Of a stretch of DNA of 33,264 nucleotides, positions 30,978 through 33,264 are shown in pieces. The stretch's first letter is position 1. Every line of letters starts with the position of its first letter. The notes beneath the pieces were generated by a model. It searched no databases, was not told the DNA's origin, and saw only the letters and a list, made by a program, of their open reading frames with translations. The position numbers and the translations under genes were made by a program. Source of the DNA: a bacterium (GTDB lineage Bacteria; UBP15; UBA6099; JAJRTR01). The stretch lies in assembly GCA_024278215.1 (NCBI GenBank), contig JAJRTR010000069.1:1-33264 (forward strand), written 5' to 3'.

Positions 30978-33264
30978 TTACTTCTCGCCGAGTTTCTTAA
31001 GCAGTTCGTCGATGAGCGCTTTTTGTTCGTCGAGCATTTTCTGCTGGTTGTCGATCTGTTCCTGCTGGGCCTGCATGGCGGCCATGATCATTCCGATGGA
31101 GTTGGTGGTTGAAATAGTCTTGCCTTCCTTGCCTGCCAGTATCTCGGGCGAATCTTCAGCAATGAGACCTATGTACTCCGTGCTGTCTGATTTCTTGTAT
31201 TTGAAGTTGACGATGTCGAGAGAATTAAGCGTTTTAAGCATCCTGCGGCGATCATCTCTTGTGAGCGATTTTATGTCTTTCTTGAGATAGCGCGAAGAAC
31301 AGACCGACATGTTGCCGCCGCTGTCCATTTTCGCGCCGCAGTCGGTGTTGATGTAATTGCCGGAGCCGTTGGTTTCAAGATAGAGCACATCCGCGCTGTT
31401 GCCGGCATTGTCTATCTGGAACGCACCGGCTCTGCCTGTTCCAAGCATTTTAATGTAAGCAGTCGTCGAGGCGTTAGACGTGTTCGTGCTTTCTATCAAC
31501 ACGGCCTCGGCTGTTCCCGCGCTACCGATATATACGGATGTTGTAGCCTGGGATGTATTGGTAGATTCGATCCATGCTGCGCTATCCGTTCCCGATTGGG
31601 ATACTTCGAGCATTGAAGCGGTATTATCGGCTCCGGATATAGTAGTGGGACCGGCGATACTAGCGGTTGCCGCCGCCACGCCGCTCGCCGAGACAAGATC
31701 ACCCGTCGCGGTAATAGTGCCGCTGGCAAATATGTTGCCCGCATTGTCAACGACGAACATGAGACTGCCGCCGCTGTTCATTTCCATGATGTTGCCGATG
31801 CCCATCTGCTGAGCGAAAATGACCGGCATGCCGTTTGAAACGTTCTTGTTTTCCGCGTATATCGCCATATATGCCGGGTTTTCCTGGTAAACATTGAACG
31901 TGTTTGTGGCCGCACTGTTATATATCCCGAGTGCGCCGTTCATCTCGTCGCCTGTGTCATAGACGATGCCATTGCCTGTGATCGTGCCGCTGGCAAACAG
32001 GTTGCCGCTGGAGTCGACGACGAACATGAGACTGCCGCCAGTGCCCATTTCCACGAGGTCGCCGGTACCCATCTGCTGAGCGAAAATGACCGGCATATTG
32101 CTGCTCGCGTTCGTGTTTTCAGCGTATATAGCCGAGTAAGTGGGGTCTGACTGGTAAACATTGAGCGTGTTTGTGGCGGCGTTATTCCATATCCCGAGGG
32201 CACCGTTCATCTCGTCGCCTGTGTCATAGACGATGCCATTGCCTGTGATCGTGCCGCTGGCAAACAGGTTGCCGCTGGAGTCGACGACGAACATGAGACT
32301 GCCGCCGGTGCCCATTTCCACGAGGTCGCCGGTGCCCATCTGCTGAGCGAAAATGACCGGCATATTGCTGCTCGCGTTCGTGTTTTCAGCGTATATGGCC
32401 GAGAATGTCGGGTCCGCCTGGTAAACATTGAGCGTGTTTGTGGCGGCGTTATTCCATATCCCGAGGGCACCGCTCATCTCGTCGCCGGTGTCATAGACAA
32501 TGCCATTTCCTGTGATCGTACCGCTGGCAAACAGGCTGCCGCTGGAGTCGACGACGAACATGAGACTGCCGCCGGTGCCCATTTCCACGAGGTCGCCGGT
32601 ACCCATCTGCTGAGCGAAAATGACCGGCATATTGCTGGATGCGTCCGAGTTTTCAGCGTATATGGCCGAGAATGTCGGGTCCGCCTGGTAAACATTGAGC
32701 GTGTTTGTGGCGGCGTTATTCCATATCCCGAGGGCACCGCTCATCTCGTCGCCGGTTGTCTGCACTCCGCTTAAGCCCGTAAGCCCCGAGCCGTCTCCGG
32801 TGAAGACTGTGGCATTTACTGTACCGCTTGCATATACGTTGCCACTTGTGTCAACAACGAACTGCGGACTCGAACTCGACCAGAACCTGATGAAGTTACC
32901 ACTACTGTAGTTCTCAATATAAAGCGAATCGGTCGCCGTATCGGCATTGATCGTCAGTGAACCCGACATCGTGTCGCCGATCAACGCCACTTTCGAGTTG
33001 TCTGTCGCGCTGATGCCCGTAAGCTGCGAGCCGTCTCCGATGAAATATCCTGCATTGATAGAACCAGTGACATCGAGTCCGCCTGTGATTGCGACCGAGC
33101 CGCTGGCGCTTATCGCGTAGCCCGCGCCGTCGTTGTTTTCCACATAGAAAGTGTCTGTCGATGTATCAAAATAAATATTAAGCGGGCCGGTCATCGTGTC
33201 GCCTGTCGTCGCGACACCACCGCCCGCGCTGATGCCCGTGAGTTGCGAGCCGTCGCCGATAAAA
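30978..33264 (-). CDS. Tail-fibre-like repeat protein with C-terminal intramolecular chaperone (peptidase S74), 5' end outside window
   Basis: The frame is open to the window edge (FIGDGSQLTGIS... before the first Met at 33194), so the true start is missing. The visible part has 761 codons. It consists of modules that each start GD(T/E)M(S/T/N)GxL, at residues 1, 76, 151, 240, 329 and 418 counted from that Met. The last four are 89-residue near copies. Residues about 615-705 form the endosialidase-type chaperone, with CSSRYLKKDIKSL (Ser and Lys spaced as in the cleavage dyad), LDIVNFKYKK, YIGLIAEDSPEIL and a final coiled coil rich in Gln. Such domains drive trimer folding and then cut themselves off. 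The protein is probably a trimeric surface fibre. No other phage gene is present. Confidence 0.8.
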   Translation of the reverse strand, partial: FIGDGSQLTGISAGGGVATTGDTMTGPLNIYFDTSTDTFYVENNDGAGYAISASGSVAITGGLDVTGSINAGYFIGDGSQLTGISATDNSKVALIGDTMSGSLTINADTATDSLYIENYSSGNFIRFWSSSSPQFVVDTSGNVYASGTVNATVFTGDGSGLTGLSGVQTTGDEMSGALGIWNNAATNTLNVYQADPTFSAIYAENSDASSNMPVIFAQQMGTGDLVEMGTGGSLMFVVDSSGSLFASGTITGNGIVYDTGDEMSGALGIWNNAATNTLNVYQADPTFSAIYAENTNASSNMPVIFAQQMGTGDLVEMGTGGSLMFVVDSSGNLFASGTITGNGIVYDTGDEMNGALGIWNNAATNTLNVYQSDPTYSAIYAENTNASSNMPVIFAQQMGTGDLVEMGTGGSLMFVVDSSGNLFASGTITGNGIVYDTGDEMNGALGIYNSAATNTFNVYQENPAYMAIYAENKNVSNGMPVIFAQQMGIGNIMEMNSGGSLMFVVDNAGNIFASGTITATGDLVSASGVAAATASIAGPTTISGADNTASMLEVSQSGTDSAAWIESTNTSQATTSVYIGSAGTAEAVLIESTNTSNASTTAYIKMLGTGRAGAFQIDNAGNSADVLYLETNGSGNYINTDCGAKMDSGGNMSVCSSRYLKKDIKSLTRDDRRRMLKTLNSLDIVNFKYKKSDSTEYIGLIAEDSPEILAGKEGKTISTTNSIGMIMAAMQAQQEQIDNQQKMLDEQKALIDELLKKLGEK
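31689..32756 (-). repeat. Four tandem 267-bp repeats within the fibre gene
   Basis: The repeat unit is 89 codons. Copies run approximately 32756-32490, 32489-32223, 32222-31956 and 31955-31689. The second and third are almost identical in DNA over long stretches, and the first is close. The fourth is diverged (GIYNSAATNTFNVYQENP and NSGGSLMF variants). The near identity at synonymous positions shows recent expansion or gene conversion, and such a region may be collapsed or expanded in assembly. Confidence 0.85.

Noticed and set aside
31689-32756. CRISPR-like array
   Set aside because: The 267-bp units are coding, contiguous and without spacers; they are protein repeats.
1-33264. tRNA, rRNA, integrase or attachment sites
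   Set aside because: None was recognised on reading both strands; a covariance-model scan would settle it.

Overview
The window looks like chromosome of a Gram-negative-type bacterium. It carries lipoprotein and Sec signal peptides, a tripartite tricarboxylate transporter, Shine-Dalgarno-type starts including GTG and TTG, and stop codons of all three kinds. The mix of ordinary housekeeping genes with large secreted proteins of unusual architecture suggests an uncultured or poorly sampled lineage. I cannot place it in a phylum from the sequence alone. No tRNA, rRNA, CRISPR array, integrase or intact transposase was seen.

Region 1 (1-4263) is a heat-shock block. On the minus strand, hrcA, dnaJ and rsmE lie in one run without grpE or dnaK. 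hrcA is interrupted by an in-frame TAA after the DNA-binding domain. Facing it across about 400 bp is a gene for an HspR-like MerR domain fused to a response-regulator receiver domain. Both genes have good sigma-70-type promoters in the shared gap.

Region 2 (4431-9838), plus strand, holds a conserved protein often labelled quinate 5-dehydrogenase, a palindrome-rich gap, an aspartate kinase, and an 811-residue lipoprotein. The middle of the lipoprotein resembles the beta-keto acid cleavage enzyme (BKACE, DUF849) barrel but appears to have lost metal ligands. It sits between an IPT/TIG-like domain and a beta-propeller.

Region 3 (10007-14444), minus strand, holds a GlgE-like GH13 protein and the two membrane subunits TctA and TctB, with no TctC beside them.

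Region 4 (14702-21110), plus strand, holds an orphan protein followed by a strong terminator. Then come a family 2 glycosyltransferase, a small membrane protein and an NAD-dependent epimerase-like protein, probably acting on sugars or lipid-linked sugars. It ends with a 1027-residue exported protein that has a long low-complexity linker and a C-terminal FGE-sulfatase fold lacking the catalytic cysteines.

Region 5 (21133-28734) has a YhaO/YhaN (SbcD/SbcC-like) DNA repair pair on minus. On plus it has a secreted endonuclease/exonuclease/phosphatase-family protein and an L-fucose-isomerase-like protein.

Region 6 (28760-33264), minus strand, has two surface proteins. One has repeated 'GWN' modules. 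The other is a tail-fibre-like protein with four nearly identical 89-residue repeats and a C-terminal endosialidase-type intramolecular chaperone; it runs off the window end.

The gaps between genes carry several families of short palindromes. One is a CCCGGATTTC/GAAATCCGGG hairpin with about six copies and a compensatory base-pair change. Another is a 100-120 bp MITE-like element with GGGGACAT stems, and a third is a GCACATTTCACCAATGC-type hairpin.
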